From the NCBI RefSeq assembly GCF_021462225.1, contig NC_061804.1, positions 7,734,740-7,798,739 on the forward strand: a DNA stretch of 64,000 nucleotides. The letters are read 5' to 3'. The notes beneath the pieces were generated by a model. It made no database searches. It was not told the DNA's origin and saw only the letters and a list, made by a program, of their open reading frames with translations. Both the position numbers and the translations under genes were made by a program. Of the stretch, positions 12,440-26,500 are shown piece by piece. Source of the stretch: Girardinichthys multiradiatus. Lineage: Eukaryota; Chordata; Actinopteri; Cyprinodontiformes; Goodeidae. Position 1 is the first letter of the stretch, and each line of letters begins with the position of its first letter.

Positions 12440-13830
12440 TATGTAGAGCTTTGCAAAGTTATTTATACCCCGTAAACATTGTCACCTTTTTTAACGTTAA
12501 AACCACAAACCCTAATGCATTTCATTTCCTTCTCTTTCTTGAGAGGCCAAGACAAAATAGTTGACAATTATGCGGTAACAGGAGTGATGCATGGTTTTGA
12601 TTGTATGGTTTTTTTAATCAAAGTCAGTCGGATTGTATGGAAAGCATCTGTGAACATGAATTGTCCAGTCTTGCCACAGATTTTCTTCGGTTGAGGTCGG
12701 GACTTTAACTGGGCCATTCTTGATTTAACCAGGGGTGTCCAAATTCAGTCCACAACAGCCGCAATCCTGCAACGTTTAGATCCATCCCTTCTCCAACACA
12801 ACCTGAATGAAATGAATGGCTCTTTACCACTCCTCTGCCGAACACAATGACAGGCTGAGGAGGTAATTCAGCTATTTGATGCAGGTGTGTATGAGAAGGG
12901 ATGCAGCTAAAGGTCGCAGAAAAGCAGCGCTTGTGAACTGGAGTTGGACACCCCTGATCTAAACCATTCCATTGTAGCACCGGCTGCATGTTGAGGGTCG
13001 TTGTCCTGCTGGAAGGTGAATGTCCAGGCCACTGTCAGGTCTTTTGCAGCCTCTTAGAGGCTTCCTGGATTCTCCTGTGGTTACCTCCCATATCTTCCCA
13101 TTAACTCTGACCAGCTGCGCTTACTGGAGAGAAACACCCCCAACAGCATGATTCTGCCACCACCATGTTTCGCAGTATGGAGTGTGAGTTCAAGGGGAGG
13201 TGTAGTGTTTTTATTCTGTCACACATAGTGTTTTGCATGTAGGCAAATAAAAAAAACATAATTTTGGTCTCATCTGAACACCTTCCTCCATGTTTCTTGT
13301 GTCTCCTACCTGGCCTATGGCAGGCTTTAAACAGGACTTATGGGTTTCTTTCAACCAATGGTTGTCTTGCTTCTACTCTAGCATAGAGGCCCGGTTTGGG
13401 GAGTGTACGACTAATAGTTGTGCCATCAACCAATTTTCCTACCTAAGCTGTTGATCTCAGCAGCTCCTCCAGAGTTACCATGAGCAATGCTCTCCTTGCT
13501 CGTCCTGTTGGTTTAGATGGTCTTAGTAAGTATGCCATATGTGCCATATTTTTCCCATGTTTAGATGACGGATTGAGCAGATCTCTGAGATTTTCAAAGT
13601 TTAGAATATTGTTGTAGAACCTCATCCTGCTTTAAACTTTTCCACGACTTTATCCTTTTGATGTCTGATGTGCTCCTTGGTCTTCATAATGCTGGTTGTT
13701 TACTCATCTAACAACATTTTTAAAAGTTCAAGGGGTTTGAGTACATTTGCTACACACTGGTTAATCACCCTAAAGGTTCCTATGGTTCCATAGACCATAT
13801 CACACATTGAAATTGATGCTTCACATGTAA
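12440..13830 (-). mobile_element. Degraded Tc1-like transposon, minus orientation
   Basis: The left flank has 'agctttgcaaagttattta' and the right flank 'aaaagttcaaggggtttgag', typical Tc1 end-proximal text. The reverse complement near 13150 reads AKHGGGRIM, the conserved block before the transposase core. Many stops are present, and a smaller hAT-like element sits inside at 12730-12956. Confidence 0.65.
12730..12956. mobile_element. hAT-like MITE, copy A (227 bp)
   Basis: The ends are inverted: caggggtgtccaa on the left and its complement ttggacacccctg on the right. A related 228-bp copy is at 27229-27456, sharing the inner text 'ccaacacacctgaat'. The flanks 'gattta' and 'gatcta' could be the eroded 8-bp target duplication expected for hAT. 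No coding. Confidence 0.65.
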
Positions 13831-14318
13831 GGATTTGTTGGACCCTGAGATCTCACTGACATACATCCTCCTACAGCTTTTTTTCTGGGTGGTCGTGTCT
13901 CTGAAGATGAATCAGGTTTTGTGTGGAATTTGGTCTGTTTCATCTTGTTTGGTGCTTACTGCCAGGCTGTATTTTCTGTACAAACATTACAATCAATCAG
14001 AGTCAAAGCTTGTACTTAAAATGGATACAATATAGACCAACACGTTTGGCATCTATGCATGGAAAGCTTGAATTCCTGAAATAAGAAATGTGTTGAGATC
14101 CTGTAAAAATATCTTTGTGCCATTTTCCTTGACTCTGTCCAAGCAGCTGCAGATCTTTCCCATTCCACAAAAATATGTTTTCTGTACCTCATTCAGGACT
14201 ATAATCTTTTTAGTTCTGTCAAATTTGAGGATGTGAAGACAAGTTCACTCCTTTTGATATTTTGGTCTATTGTTTACATAGTAATAACAATGTTATCCTT
14301 TCTATCTCATCTCTTTAG

Positions 14319-14543
14319 CTAAACATGGAGAAGGACAACCTTTGCTCTCTCATCTAGTACCGGATCCACAACCGTCATCAACCGGGGAAGAGCACTCCAG
14401 GTCCGAGCTGTATCCCTGCTGCCACAGAATGAACATGCTGAAATCCAGTGGACTGAAAATTCCTGGCCGTGGCGCCAAGCATTCCAGCCCGGTGGGAAGG
14501 ACCTCAGTGGGTGGAATCTCCAGCCCCGTCGCCCCTAAAGACA
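14319..14543 (+). CDS. clip2: clip2 exon 2: 5' UTR end, start codon and N-terminal tail
   Basis: The acceptor ctctttag precedes 14319 and the donor gtaagt follows 14543. Coding begins at ATG 14429, with a second in-frame ATG at 14435; residues after the second align with the human start (M-K-SGLK-PGRG-KHSSP). Residues 1-38 form a basic, serine/proline tail without fold. The frame is open upstream of 14429 but has no ATG there. A separate 10-codon upstream ORF starts at 14325. The exon ends in phase 1. Confidence 0.93.
14325..14357 (+). promoter_or_regulatory. Upstream ORF in the clip2 5' leader (10 codons)
   Basis: An ATG six bases into exon 2 opens a frame of 10 codons ending in TAG at 14355-14357, 71 bases before the main start. 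The context 'aacATGg' is favourable (A at -3, G at +4). Such short upstream frames often lower or tune translation of the main frame. That it is used is inference. Confidence 0.5.
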
Positions 14544-17500
14544 GTAAGTCACCTCCTTCTCCTGACTCTCTGAATATTTCTGCTCATCAGCAGGAAGTGG
14601 CTTTGAGCTTTTATTTGTGTTTCTGACGGACTCAGCCAAACACAGCAGTTGTAGGGTAAACACTCATGGACTTCACTTTGCATTTTCTGATGGGAAACAT
14701 CTTTACCACCTCCTTGTCTACTTTCTAGTCCCAGGGTAGATCTCTTTTCCTCACTTGTTCTCCCGAGCAATCTGGGAGTACAAGGGGAGGTTTTTCCAGG
14801 TAGAGATTAAGACTAAAATTAAAAAATCTGATTATTGCAGACTAACCAACATCTGCTAAAAAAGTTGTAGACTGATTTTAAGTTTGATAAACTGCAACAT
14901 CAGGATTAAACACCAAATAGGCAGGTTTACCTTCAGATTATTTCTTAGTTACAGAAGACAGATGGATTGTTTAGTCAGTTAAGTCAGAAGAAACAGCAAG
15001 TTCTTGCAGAATAAAGTCACCCCTGCAATGCATTGTTAAAATGAGTGAGGCACTAGCTCCTCACAGCGAGGACAACATGGAGTTTGGATGCCCTGCCCAA
15101 GCATCCGCTGGAGGCTTTTTCTGGGTACTTTTGGTCCAGAAATATGCATGTTAGGTTAAAATCTTTATCCGACATTGCCCTTAGTTGTGGTTTTGCCTGG
15201 ATGCATAGTTTCTCTCTACTTTGCCACTTCAATTGACTGGTGAGCTTTCCAGGGGGCACATCGCCTTTTGTTTGTTGGCTGTTGGGAAAGCCCTCAATGG
15301 TGACCTAAAACAAACGTCTTTAGAAGAGATTTCTTATGAATATACAAACGGCAACAAGATGGACATAAGCACTGGTTATTAATATTGGCACAGTTTAACT
15401 TACTGGGCCGATACTAGTATGTTAAAAATCAGCCGATATCAATGTTATTGTTGATGCACTCATTCATTTTCTTACTTTGAGAGGTTTTCATGGGCAGGCA
15501 CCAGGTTACGTCAGACTACTTTGCATACGTAGGTCCCCAGCAGGTCTGGTAAGGTCATGTGATCAGGGCCTGCTGATAGTCCTCATATTACAGTGAAAAC
15601 AAAAGGAGACAGAGCCTTTTCCTCAGTGGCTCCCAGACCCTGGAACTCTCTGCCTTTGGCCCTGAGATATGTGGCTTCTTTTAGAAGCCAGTTAAAACTG
15701 TTTCAAACTATTTTAAAAGATACATTTTCCTGTTTTAATTTCGACTGTGAGGCACTTTGTGATCTCTGTATCTCAAAGGGTTCTATACAAAAAAGATTTA
15801 CTCACTCAGAGGGCTGCTGTCCTGCAATTTTTGGAAGTGTATTAGCTCCAACAAGCCTGAATGCAATAATTAGGTCATTAGCATGACTCTGTAGAAGGTG
15901 ATTGCATGCTGTGGAGGTAATTTGATTTATGTGTGTTGGACTGTGCCAGGGGTCTCCAACCTGTGGCCCCGGAGCTGCAAGTGGCTCTTTGGACCTTCAA
16001 CAGTGGCTCTTAAAAACTTTGGCTAAAAATGCTGAAGAACCAACTAATGTTTTTAAATATAGATACAAAAACAAATGCAGGTTTTAGCTATCTTTAATGA
16101 CATAATTGCGACTAAAGGTCAGCTGGAAACTAGGTGCTTTTTTAACATTATTTTCCACAAACAACAACATCCCATTGAAGAAAATGTATTCATCCTCTTT
16201 TTGCAAAGGTTTTGTTTTTCTTTGCTGCTCTCAATGAGTTTTATTGATCTAGACTGAGGGTAAAAAGGGTATTTGAATTGTAAAAGCTGCTGTACCAACG
16301 TAAGAACCCCAGACCCCCTGGCACAGAGTATTGAGACCCCTGCTCTAATTTCTCATAGTTGTCTAGAGCTCCAGCACACACACCTGCAATTAAATCGTTT
16401 TTTATTTTTCCAGAGATAAAATTTTTTTTTTTTAATATTACTAAATACCTAATTGTGTGTCCTAATTAGTTAACCTGGCTGTAGATTTGCAAGCTTGGAC
16501 CAAACTGAGTCATCATCAGGACAATGATCCCAATGCTGCAGCGGTCCAGTCAGTGTCCAGAACTCAACCTGAATGGATTGCTGTGGTGGGACGTTAAAAG
16601 AACAAATAAATGCAAAGCAGGAGCAAAGATTTGTAATGTGCCTAAATGATTTTGCTGAGCAGAAATTCGACAGTGAAGCTACTGGATAAATCTTTCAATT
16701 TGCTACACCAAATTACACCCCTGTCTGCATAAAGTAAGCCCAGCTGTTCAGAGCCACAAATGCAACCCTGCTATTTATCCTGTTTAGTTGTAGGTCACAT
16801 GACAGGCCTGTTCTCACCAGCTCCACATGCATTTCTGTGCTAAATTACAGCCCTAAGCTGAGAGCAGGAGAACGACCGCCCTTCTCTGGCTGACAGGAGG
16901 CTCGGCTCTCATTAGCATCAGCGTGCATGGGGGGCTTCTTCTAGATCAACCACAGCTACAAGCGTGTCGGGGTTCATGCTGATTCCAGGATTTCATTAGA
17001 GCACGGAGCTTATAGCTTTCCTAAAACTCAACTGAGCAATGTTAGGCGATATTATGCAGATATGTTCTCACTTTAACTGGTTTTAAGTTGCTTCCTTCTT
17101 GTTTTAGTTCTGAGGTGTAAAAAAGGAGACTTCAGCCAAACATGTCTGGCTTCAGGCTGCATGGCCTATAAATATGTGAGCGATCAGAGCACAGGAAACA
17201 CATTCTTTCACTGGTTCATTAGAGCCGCCTAAAAGCATTTAAAGGCAGAAAAAAACCAACGTTGCTTCCAGTTATCCATCCAAGTCTTTTGTTTGGCCTG
17301 GAGATGATTTCTCTGCAGAAGCCACAAGATCCCAAAATGTGTCTGAATTTAACCAGCAAGCGTCCATTACTGGCTCAAAAGACTGATCCTTTAGGATTGT
17401 AAGCCTGCTGCCCTGGGCCTGCCAGCTGTTACTGTAGGTGGCTGTCTGCTTTCCCACTTTACTTCTCCTCTCTAGTTCTCCCATACTCCCAAACTTTACT

Positions 17501-20500
17501 CTCTTCCTGTTTACAAAAGAAAACGTGCATTAATGATGGATTTTGTGTTGATTTATTTTTCCTGAATTCCTCTTTTTGAAAAGTGAAAGGTTCGATAGAA
17601 TAGGGTTCCAAATATGCTAAATAAGCACTAAAACATGATCCAGTGGCACATCTCTGTCTACAACTAAGAGATATTTCTACAGTCATGCAGCATACAGCCA
17701 TAAACACCCTTTTTTGCCACGAGTGGACTTTATTAACATGTACCAGACAGCAAATGGGAAGAGAAAGAAGGGGTGGAAACAGGTAGCAATGGTCTCAAGG
17801 TCGGGAATCGAACCCACAGCTGTGTCAAAGACTACCCTGTGTATATAAGGGGGCCCGCTCTACAGCTACACCACGCAACGCCCTGTAACATCATTTTTAT
17901 TGCCTTTGCACACCTGTGGTTACTTCACACCGCATGATGAAAATCAAGCTGTTTCACTTTTTATTGCTGAGCAGTTAGATGGAGACATCATTTCCTGCTG
18001 TGTTTGCACAGGGGTTCATTCAGCCTTTATTCTGACTTGTTGCTGGGAGCTGGCTCAGCAGATCCTCTGTTGTATTAGAGACAGAAATTTGCTTGTGTAG
18101 CCGCTTTGGATGGTTTTGAGACAGTGCGAAATGCAGTCCCTATGTGTGGAAATGGGTTGTGAGATAAATCATCAGTTTGTCCTTTATTAGCTATGTGAAC
18201 AACCCCGTGACAAATCATAGTGCAGTTTGCACTATGATCTTTAGTGGTTTTACAGGCTAATAAGTGATGAGATGAGACCTTGTGCCCTTCATTATCTACT
18301 TACTACCTGAATTGGCTAAAAACTCACAGAGGGATTGGTCTTTCCTGCAGCAGATAATCTTCACAGCAACCCGGCCTCGTGCTCTGAATCTCAACCCCCT
18401 GCTTGTTAGTTTTAGCCGGTGTGACTGTCAGAGGGGCCACTGTGTCGGAAGCTGGCCGAGTTTACTTTGCTAAATTTAAAGACCTAGCTCAGCCTCCTGA
18501 GGAAGCTTCAGGCTTTCCTTCAGCTGCGTTTGATGTGCAAATAACAGAGCTGTGCCACCTCTCGTGGTTGTGCTTCTCCAGAAACTCTGGAAAGACGATT
18601 TGCAGCAGAAGGATCTCAGCTGTAGATGTAGACTGATGCTTTTGTTGACAGTCTGAAGTTCAGCTATTTCCTTGAGAAAAATGGAAGGATGGCTTCAATT
18701 TTCCTGGCAAATACAGTGTCCTCAGCAGCTACTGTCAGCTCTGGTAAGCATGTGTAAAAACCTTCAAAATCATTTAATCTTCTGCTGCTGTAGCGTAATC
18801 TCACGCTGAAAATATCAGACAAATACATCCTTCGATTTGAGTATGTCTATTCAGTGGTTCCATCAAGAAATTGTTGTTTTTGCTAAATCACCAGGGCTAC
18901 AATTACCCTAAAGCTCTAAATATTTCTACAAAACAAACATTTCCTGGGGTATAAACATGCAGTTACACAGGACAGGTTCACTTCAAAATGGGAAAGACAA
19001 GAGAATATAGTGTTCAAGTGAGGCAAATGTGTGTTGATACTTATAAGTCTGGAAGTAATCACAATGAAATAGCTACTCGCTCATATCTGTAGTCAGAACA
19101 AAAATGAAAACATTTGACAGAAGGTCTGTTGCAGATCTCCTGCAGTCATTTGATGAGGGTCCACCAGTACGCCAGTCTATCAGAGTGCAGCATAGAGACA
19201 TACAACCATGCACACTCATATTCACACCAAAGGGCAACTGAAGGTAACCAATTAATCTAACATGCACGTGTTTGGACTGAGAGAGGATGCCGGATTACCA
19301 GGAGAAAGCCCACGCCCACATGGGAACGACATTCAAACTACATGGAGAAGGCCCGGCCCAGCTCACATCAAATTCACATTGCGTGGTACTACCAACTGCA
19401 CCACCATGCAGCCATTCAGAAAACATGTCACTGCAATAGTATCGTTACCTACAGCGATGATCATATTGATTTCAGTTAACCCACTCACCCTCACTGATCT
19501 TTCTTTTCTGTCATCATGATGTTGGAAGTGTGACAAACAAGGCAAAAACCCAACTTTATCATGCCACCAAGTAGAGTGAGGTGGATGGTAAAGGATGTTA
19601 AAAAGTTAGAGAACTGCTCCCACCGAGTCTCCATAACTACCAGTTGATGCCATCTACATGCTCACTGGATGTTTATGTCTTTCCTTTCTTTGACCATCAC
19701 AAATGTAAACAGGTGGACTTACACTGGGACCATGTTCAAGATTAAGCTTTTCAAGAACAAGTCTGACATGAAACACAGGATTTTAAAAATCTCCTCATGC
19801 TCACTGTAAAATATAGTGAAGGAGCTCTCATGCTCTTTGTCTTCCAAGGCTCTGGAAGCCTTGCCAGCATGCATGGCAAAACGAACATTAAAAAAAAAAC
19901 TGGATATTTTAAATCTGGTCGCATCTGACAGAAAACTGAGTGTATTGGCTCTTTCAGCAGGATAATGATCCATAACAAACCGTATTGCCAAATCCAGACA
20001 CAGAATCAACCTTCTTCCATGTTCATCTCTATGTTCAGACCTGGTTCTTTGGAAGGAAAGACCCAGGAGAAGCCAGCAGTCCGGATGACCTAGAGACATT
20101 ATGCAAACAGGAACAGTCAAAGATCCCCTTCCCTGTAAGCTCCAGCCTTGACTGAGGTCTGTCCAAACAAACAAATGGAGATGTACAAATTATTAACAGT
20201 CATTTCCTAAAATGGTATTTTCCCCACTGTATAAATCTACTGAAATTAAAGTTTTGATCATTTTTGGCTTGATTAGTTACTGCAATAAAATAAACACTTA
20301 TTTTAAGGCTCTTTACAAATGTTTTATTGGTCGACAGTCTAATAAACCACTTGAGCTCATGTGATGCAAAAATTAAAAACCACATAGCCTGTGGCAGAAT
20401 AAACCAAATACTTCCATCTAAAAAGGCCAATGCTTCCTCTGATCCTAAAAATAACACATATTCACCGTTCATTTGATTCCTCATACATCAAAATGTCCCA

Positions 20501-23500
20501 CAGCACGATAAACATGACATTTTAGAAAAAATTAAAAGCCTCATTGTTTTAACAGAAGACCTTGAATATCCACATTTGTCATTTAAACGTTGGTCATGAC
20601 ACACATAACGTTTGTGCAAAATGATACTGGACCCGGACGAGGGGCGTTTAAAAGCAACAAATTGATCAAAAGTCGAAAACATTCAGGCTCAGCCACCCAA
20701 CACCCCCTCCATCTGTCGCTGCTGAGCCGTCCACAGCTGCCACAACCTCTGCTGAAGGCAAAAACACAGTCAGGCCTTTCCAATAGAGATGTCCAAGCAA
20801 ACATTAAATGACTGAGGGCGGTGGTCACTGTTGAAAATGATCATAAAATGTGGATTTAAAGAGAGAGGAGGGTGTGTGTGTGTGTGTGTGTGAGAGAGAC
20901 CAAAGCAGTGAGAGATAGGGGGATAATTGGTGGGGGGAGGAGGAGGAGGAGGTCCGGGAGGAAGCTGTGGAGGTTTCATTGTGCACAGTCGATGAATAGT
21001 GGGATTCAGATGGTTGTGGGAGGTGGCCAAACACAATAGTGAAAGTAAAGGCTGTGTATCCAGTCTACCCTTTGCCAAGGATCCTTTTGCCCCAGCCTCT
21101 CTGTTGCCTAAGAAACCCGGATCATGGTGTTAGCTCAGGTTTTAAACGCCACTCAATCTGTTCTGGCCTGGATTTTAACCTACAAACATCGTGCTCTTAG
21201 ACAAAAAAGGTGGATTTTGAGTTGTGCTTGTATGTTTCAGAGCAGCATATCCAAACTGTACTACAATACCAATAGTTTGAAGTAGTCCTGCTTTCCAGAG
21301 CATATCTCCACCTCTCTAGACTCTCTTCCACCTGCCCCCGCATCTCACTTCGAATCACAGTGGTGTCCATGGGGACTGCTCCCTGACCTCCACCATCATC
21401 CTGTCCATCAACACTCCAAACAAGAAGGAGCTCAGAACTGATCCCTGATGTAATCCCAGCCCTTATTGAACCCTTTTGTCCATCCTACATCACACCTCAC
21501 TGCTGTCTCACTGTTCTTATACATCTCCTCCACCTTCGCCACACACTTCTCTGCCACACCTGACTCTCGATATTACAGTTCAGTTCACAGTTGATGTTTG
21601 TCCTTTAGATCAAGGTTTGTTGAAGTTAGTCACAAAATTGAAACATGGATTGAATTGAAACTACGTTGCAGAACAGGGACAGCTGGTACACTACTTCAAG
21701 CGTTTTACCTTCAGTAGACAGCGGGCATAGCTGCTCTCTTTGAAGAGCCTATCTCCTTAACATAACCTCTGTATTCCTATGCGCAGACGTAGCACATTTT
21801 TTATGTCATCAGTCGGCTGAATTCCCAGTCATTTAGCTCTGCAGAGGCCTGGTAACGAGATGTTTATTTGATTCAGGTGTGTTGGGGCAGGGCTGCACCT
21901 GAAAGTTGCAGGAGCTCTGGAGGACTGGAGACAGAAACCCCTAATTTATAGATAGAGATCTAAATATATACCTAATGATCTTTGTAGTATTGAGATATAC
22001 ACTAAAGGTGAATTAACATTTTGTCAGGGCTGCATGGTGTCACAGGTGGTAGCACTGTTGCCTGGCTGCAAGAAGGTCCTGGATTCGAATCCTGGCCCAG
22101 GGTCTTTCTGCACGGAGTTAGCATGTTCTCCCCATGCAAGCATGCGTTCTCCGGGTACTCCTGCTTCCTCCCACAGTCCAAAAACATGGCTGTCAGGTTA
22201 ATTGGTCTCTCTAAATTGCCCTTTGGTATGAATGTGTGTGTGTGTGTGTGTGCATAGTTGTTTGTCCTGTGTGTCTCTGTGTTGCCCTGTGATGAACTGA
22301 CAACCTGTACAGGGTGTACCCCATATCACACCTAATGAGGGCTTGAGATAGACACCAGCTCCCCTGGATGGATGGATGGATGGATGGATGGATGGATGGA
22401 TCTAAATATCTAGATGAGGTTTGTCTACAAAAGGGATATCTGGACATAGTATCTTAATACCTTGATTGACTTTATGAAATTAGGGTTGCATCTGGCATCC
22501 AAGTAGATGGGTTGCTTTAATAAAAAATGAACCTGTGTTTGTATGACCTTTAACCCTTTGGATTATTTGTATGGGTGTGTGAGTAAGAACACCTTTTTGA
22601 ATCTATGCCACAAAGAATTAGGGCAGTTCTGAAAGCTAAAGGGGGTCCAACCTGGTTTGAGCTAGGTGTTCCTAACATAATAGCCGGTGAGGGTAATTAA
22701 TTAACAGAGAACAGACAAATCGTTTTATAAACTTCATTACCCAGCTGTCCCTCAGGCTGCAGAAACCATCTGCATAATGGGAAACCACATAGTGACCCAT
22801 TTTGAAAGGCATGTAATTTAACGAATAACTGACTAATAAGGAACCTGAGTGCCCCCATGTTTTCTCCAGATTCTGGCCCAGTTTATTTGACTAACCCCTT
22901 TGAAGATATTTCTCACCATATCATCACATTCTTTCTTTACAAGAGTTGTTCCCATCTCCATTTCTGTCTCTTAGAACAACATATGTAAGCAACTGAGGCG
23001 TTTTAGACCCAAAAAGCCTCGGGCCTCTTGATGTTACATAGAACCTGGATTGGCACCAACCACTATTTCTGGTCACACACTAGACAGGGAATGCTGTGCA
23101 CCAGACCGCATGCTAATGGTACCTTTACAGACCGCTGTGTAAAAACAACGCTGAGATGCCGCTCATCTATGTGTCAAACAGGCAACATCCCCGGCAGCAT
23201 GGCAGGGTTAATCACCAGCATGTCACTGATACCGTCTCTCTGACCCACTTTTCACAAAGAATTAGAGTATCACCTCATCTTCCAACTGCACCGTGTGCTG
23301 AATGTTGCCACGCATGCAGTTTTTTTCCTGCAGGAATGACAGTGAAATGGGGGGAGGTAATTTCGCAGAACAATAAAAAGAAAAGGACCAGATGCACAGA
23401 TAAATGATGTCTCTGTTTTTTAGGCACCCCACTGAAGCCCATCACTCCAGCTAAAATCTCAGAGGAAGGCGATGATGTTTTAGGAGACTACACTGTTGGT

Positions 23501-26500
23501 GAACAAGTCTGGGTCAACGGCGTCAAACCTGGAGTCATTGCCTACCTAGGGGAGACCCAGTTTGCCCCCGGACAGTGGGCCGGAGTCATACTGAACGACC
23601 TAGTTGGCAAGAATGACGGGTCAGTGGGTGGCGTGCGCTACTTCGAGTGCCAGCCCCTGCAGGGCATTTTCACGCGACCCTCGAAGCTCACCCGACAGCT
23701 GGTCGGTGAGGGAAGCGATAGCCACTCCACCGACTCTGCCCAGAATCAGACTCAGCAGGGGGGCACCGGCGCCCCTGCTGGCCAGAGGGTGGTGGTGCCG
23801 CTCAGAGAGGGCCTCCTAAACAGCGCAGTGAAAACAGGCAATGAGTCGGGCTCCAACATGTCGGACAGCGGGTCTGTGAAAAAAGGTGGAGATAAAGACC
23901 TGCGAGTTGGAGATCGAGTTTTGGTGAGTAATTAATGGTAATAGTAAGTAAGGTGTTGATTTCAGGGCTTATTTCTTGATTGGCTCCCTGTCAGTCCATT
24001 GCAGGCTTAAGCTTTTGTGTTGTTCCTGAACATCTGACTGACGTTCCTTTTATCTGTTGGTAACATTTTTGGTAAGTGGTTAAAACTAAACAATAATCCT
24101 GAACAGATATCCACACTGGTTTTGGAACGGACAAAGCAGGTTAATATTAAGCTTCTGGACTGGATCTGATCATGAACCTGGTGAAGATTTTCAAGTTGTG
24201 ATAAATACAAAAAAAGGAACTTGGTTATGAAAAAATATTTGCTTCTCCAGATACTGTTTTTTGTCCAGTTGTTTGAATCAATGGTGTCCAAATTCTTTAC
24301 CTCATGGGCCAATATCGTCAATCCAAAAGCCCAAAAAGTCATAAAAAAAACCCACAAACCCACAAGGTCCTGCTCAAAATTAAACCAAGCATGCACATTT
24401 TAACATAGCATACAATAATTTAAGTTAAATAAATAAAGTAGTCATATTTTTTAATGAAAGGGGTGTGTCAATAATTGTGGACCAAAACTTAAAAGAGGAT
24501 TTTGCATGTTTGCCTTATTAAAAGAAAGGCATCCAATTTGCATATTCTTTAGGCCCAAATGAAAACATTAGAACAAATATAGTCTATCCTGGGCAATAAG
24601 AACAGGATTTGGGTCCCTTCGCTGTTTTAAAAACACTTCTTATATTTAGCCAAATGAATTAATTAAAAGCAGATTTGTGTGCACCAAAGTCTGCTTCCAA
24701 TAGAAGTCACTGGGTAGATGTGGTCCTATTTACTATGACATTAAAGAAAATGCTTAAAGCTTGATTTGCTGAATTACTAATATTTTGTAAATAGGAAGAT
24801 TTTAATCTGTGGTAATTTTGCCCTCATTAAAATGGCCTAAATTAATCAATCAATCCATATATTTGAACCTTTATGTACAATTTTGACCCTGTTTCAGTGG
24901 GAGAAAATCCCCATCAGACTTGTTTTTAATTTAGAAATAAAATGAAGGTATTTGCTGTATCACTACTTCGCCCGAAAAAATTAGCTTTTTACTGGAACTG
25001 TAGTGACATTACTATTTAATATTTGCAAGTTGTTTTTAGCCCCACATATTTCATAGCTGAAAGTGATATTTCATGCCTATTTGTAGCATATGCTTATATA
25101 CCTTTTATGCTCCTTCACAAACCCTCCCCAAACTGTTTAGAGTGTTGGTTCAAAGGTCGCGGTTTATCCCATGGGCGTCTGTTAGTGTACACAGGGTTCC
25201 TGCTCTGATAAATTTGACCCCGGCTCACTTTGCTTTCCGTGTACTGATGGCCACTGGAGATGACTAGCACCTCCACGCCAGTCAATAAATCACTTTGGAA
25301 TACTTTCAGCACTTAAGCAGAGAAGCATCCGCTGCTGACACATTGATCAGCGAATCCAGCTATTTCTAAGCCTCTCCCAGTGTAAACCATCTGGCTGCGG
25401 CGGCTCAGATCCAGTCGTCTCAGCCTCCTCTGAAACACTGCCTTCAATATAAGGTGAAATGAGCACAAACTCGGATTTCACGCCGTGGACACAAAGCCGT
25501 TTCTCTTGTTTTGGTATCAAATTATAAAACGGTGGCAGTCGAGGGACACCCTGAAGAGGAGGGAGATTTGGCAGTTTTTCAGCACTTAGTGGGATCCTTT
25601 CTGAATGATGTGAAATTGTAACTTTTTTTGATAAAAGAACAGTGTGAGTGTTGAGGATTCAACATTGAGAAAGCCAGAGTTAGTTTTATCATTACATTTT
25701 AACCCTGATTCGTTGAGACATCTCCCGGCCAGGCTGACAGTAACTGTCTCTGCCTAACGTCTTGTGACACCGCAGTCTTCCTCTCTCGTCTCAGCAGTTT
25801 CGCAAAACACAACAACAGGGCTTGAAAACATCCCCAAATTCATTTTTTTCTCTTTTATATGTATTTTAATTTTATTTGTTATGATGTAACCTAACCTTTT
25901 CACCTCAAGGTTCTAATGACTGGTGGATGAATAACATTTGATCAGTCTATCACGATAAAAACCCAGATATACTGAGAGGTCAGGCATTTTCCCAAAAAAC
26001 AAAACAAAGATGTCAGTTCAACTTAACATCCGATGCTTTTGTAAAGTGTTTAAAACCAACATGTTAGTTAATACTGTTGAGGTTTGCATGGGGAGCTTTC
26101 TGCAGGAGGAGGAGATACATGAGACAACAGCGTACACAGACATACTCAATGGCAATTTAGAGTCTCCAATTAGATTAGAACAGACTAGAAATAACCTTTA
26201 TTGTCCCACAATGATATTCAGGTATATCAGCAGCAAAGTGAAAGGCAAGTGGAATCTGATCTGCGATGGATCTGCGATGATGCTCTTTTGCGCTCCTAGG
26301 ATGCATCAGGCTTTCACTGAAGGAGCTTGCAGTTCTGCAGCAGCTTTATGGATGGGGTAGGAGATATTGTCCAACGGTGATGTTATTTTTGCTAGAGTTC
26401 TTCTGTCTCCCACCACCTGCTCTGGGTTGAAGGGGCATCTAGCACAGAGCGGGCCTTCCTGTTGAGCTTCCTGTCGGCTGTAGATAAGCTGCCGCTCCAA

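Larger units (their letters stand above)
14544..23423. other. clip2 intron 2 (8.9 kb)
   Basis: Apart from the repeats listed separately, no gene was found. An eroded MITE copy lies near 21865-21950. The remainder, such as 16710-17700, 17900-18950 and 22410-23400, is single-copy-looking DNA without supported features. Confidence 0.6.

Noticed and set aside
17272..17707. Minus-strand frames in intron 2
   Set aside because: No family resemblance and no plausible exon borders matching a gene model.
19719..20174. Minus-strand open frame of 151 codons
   Set aside because: It is antisense to a Tc1-like relic (QQDNDP block on the plus strand) and has no protein motifs of its own.
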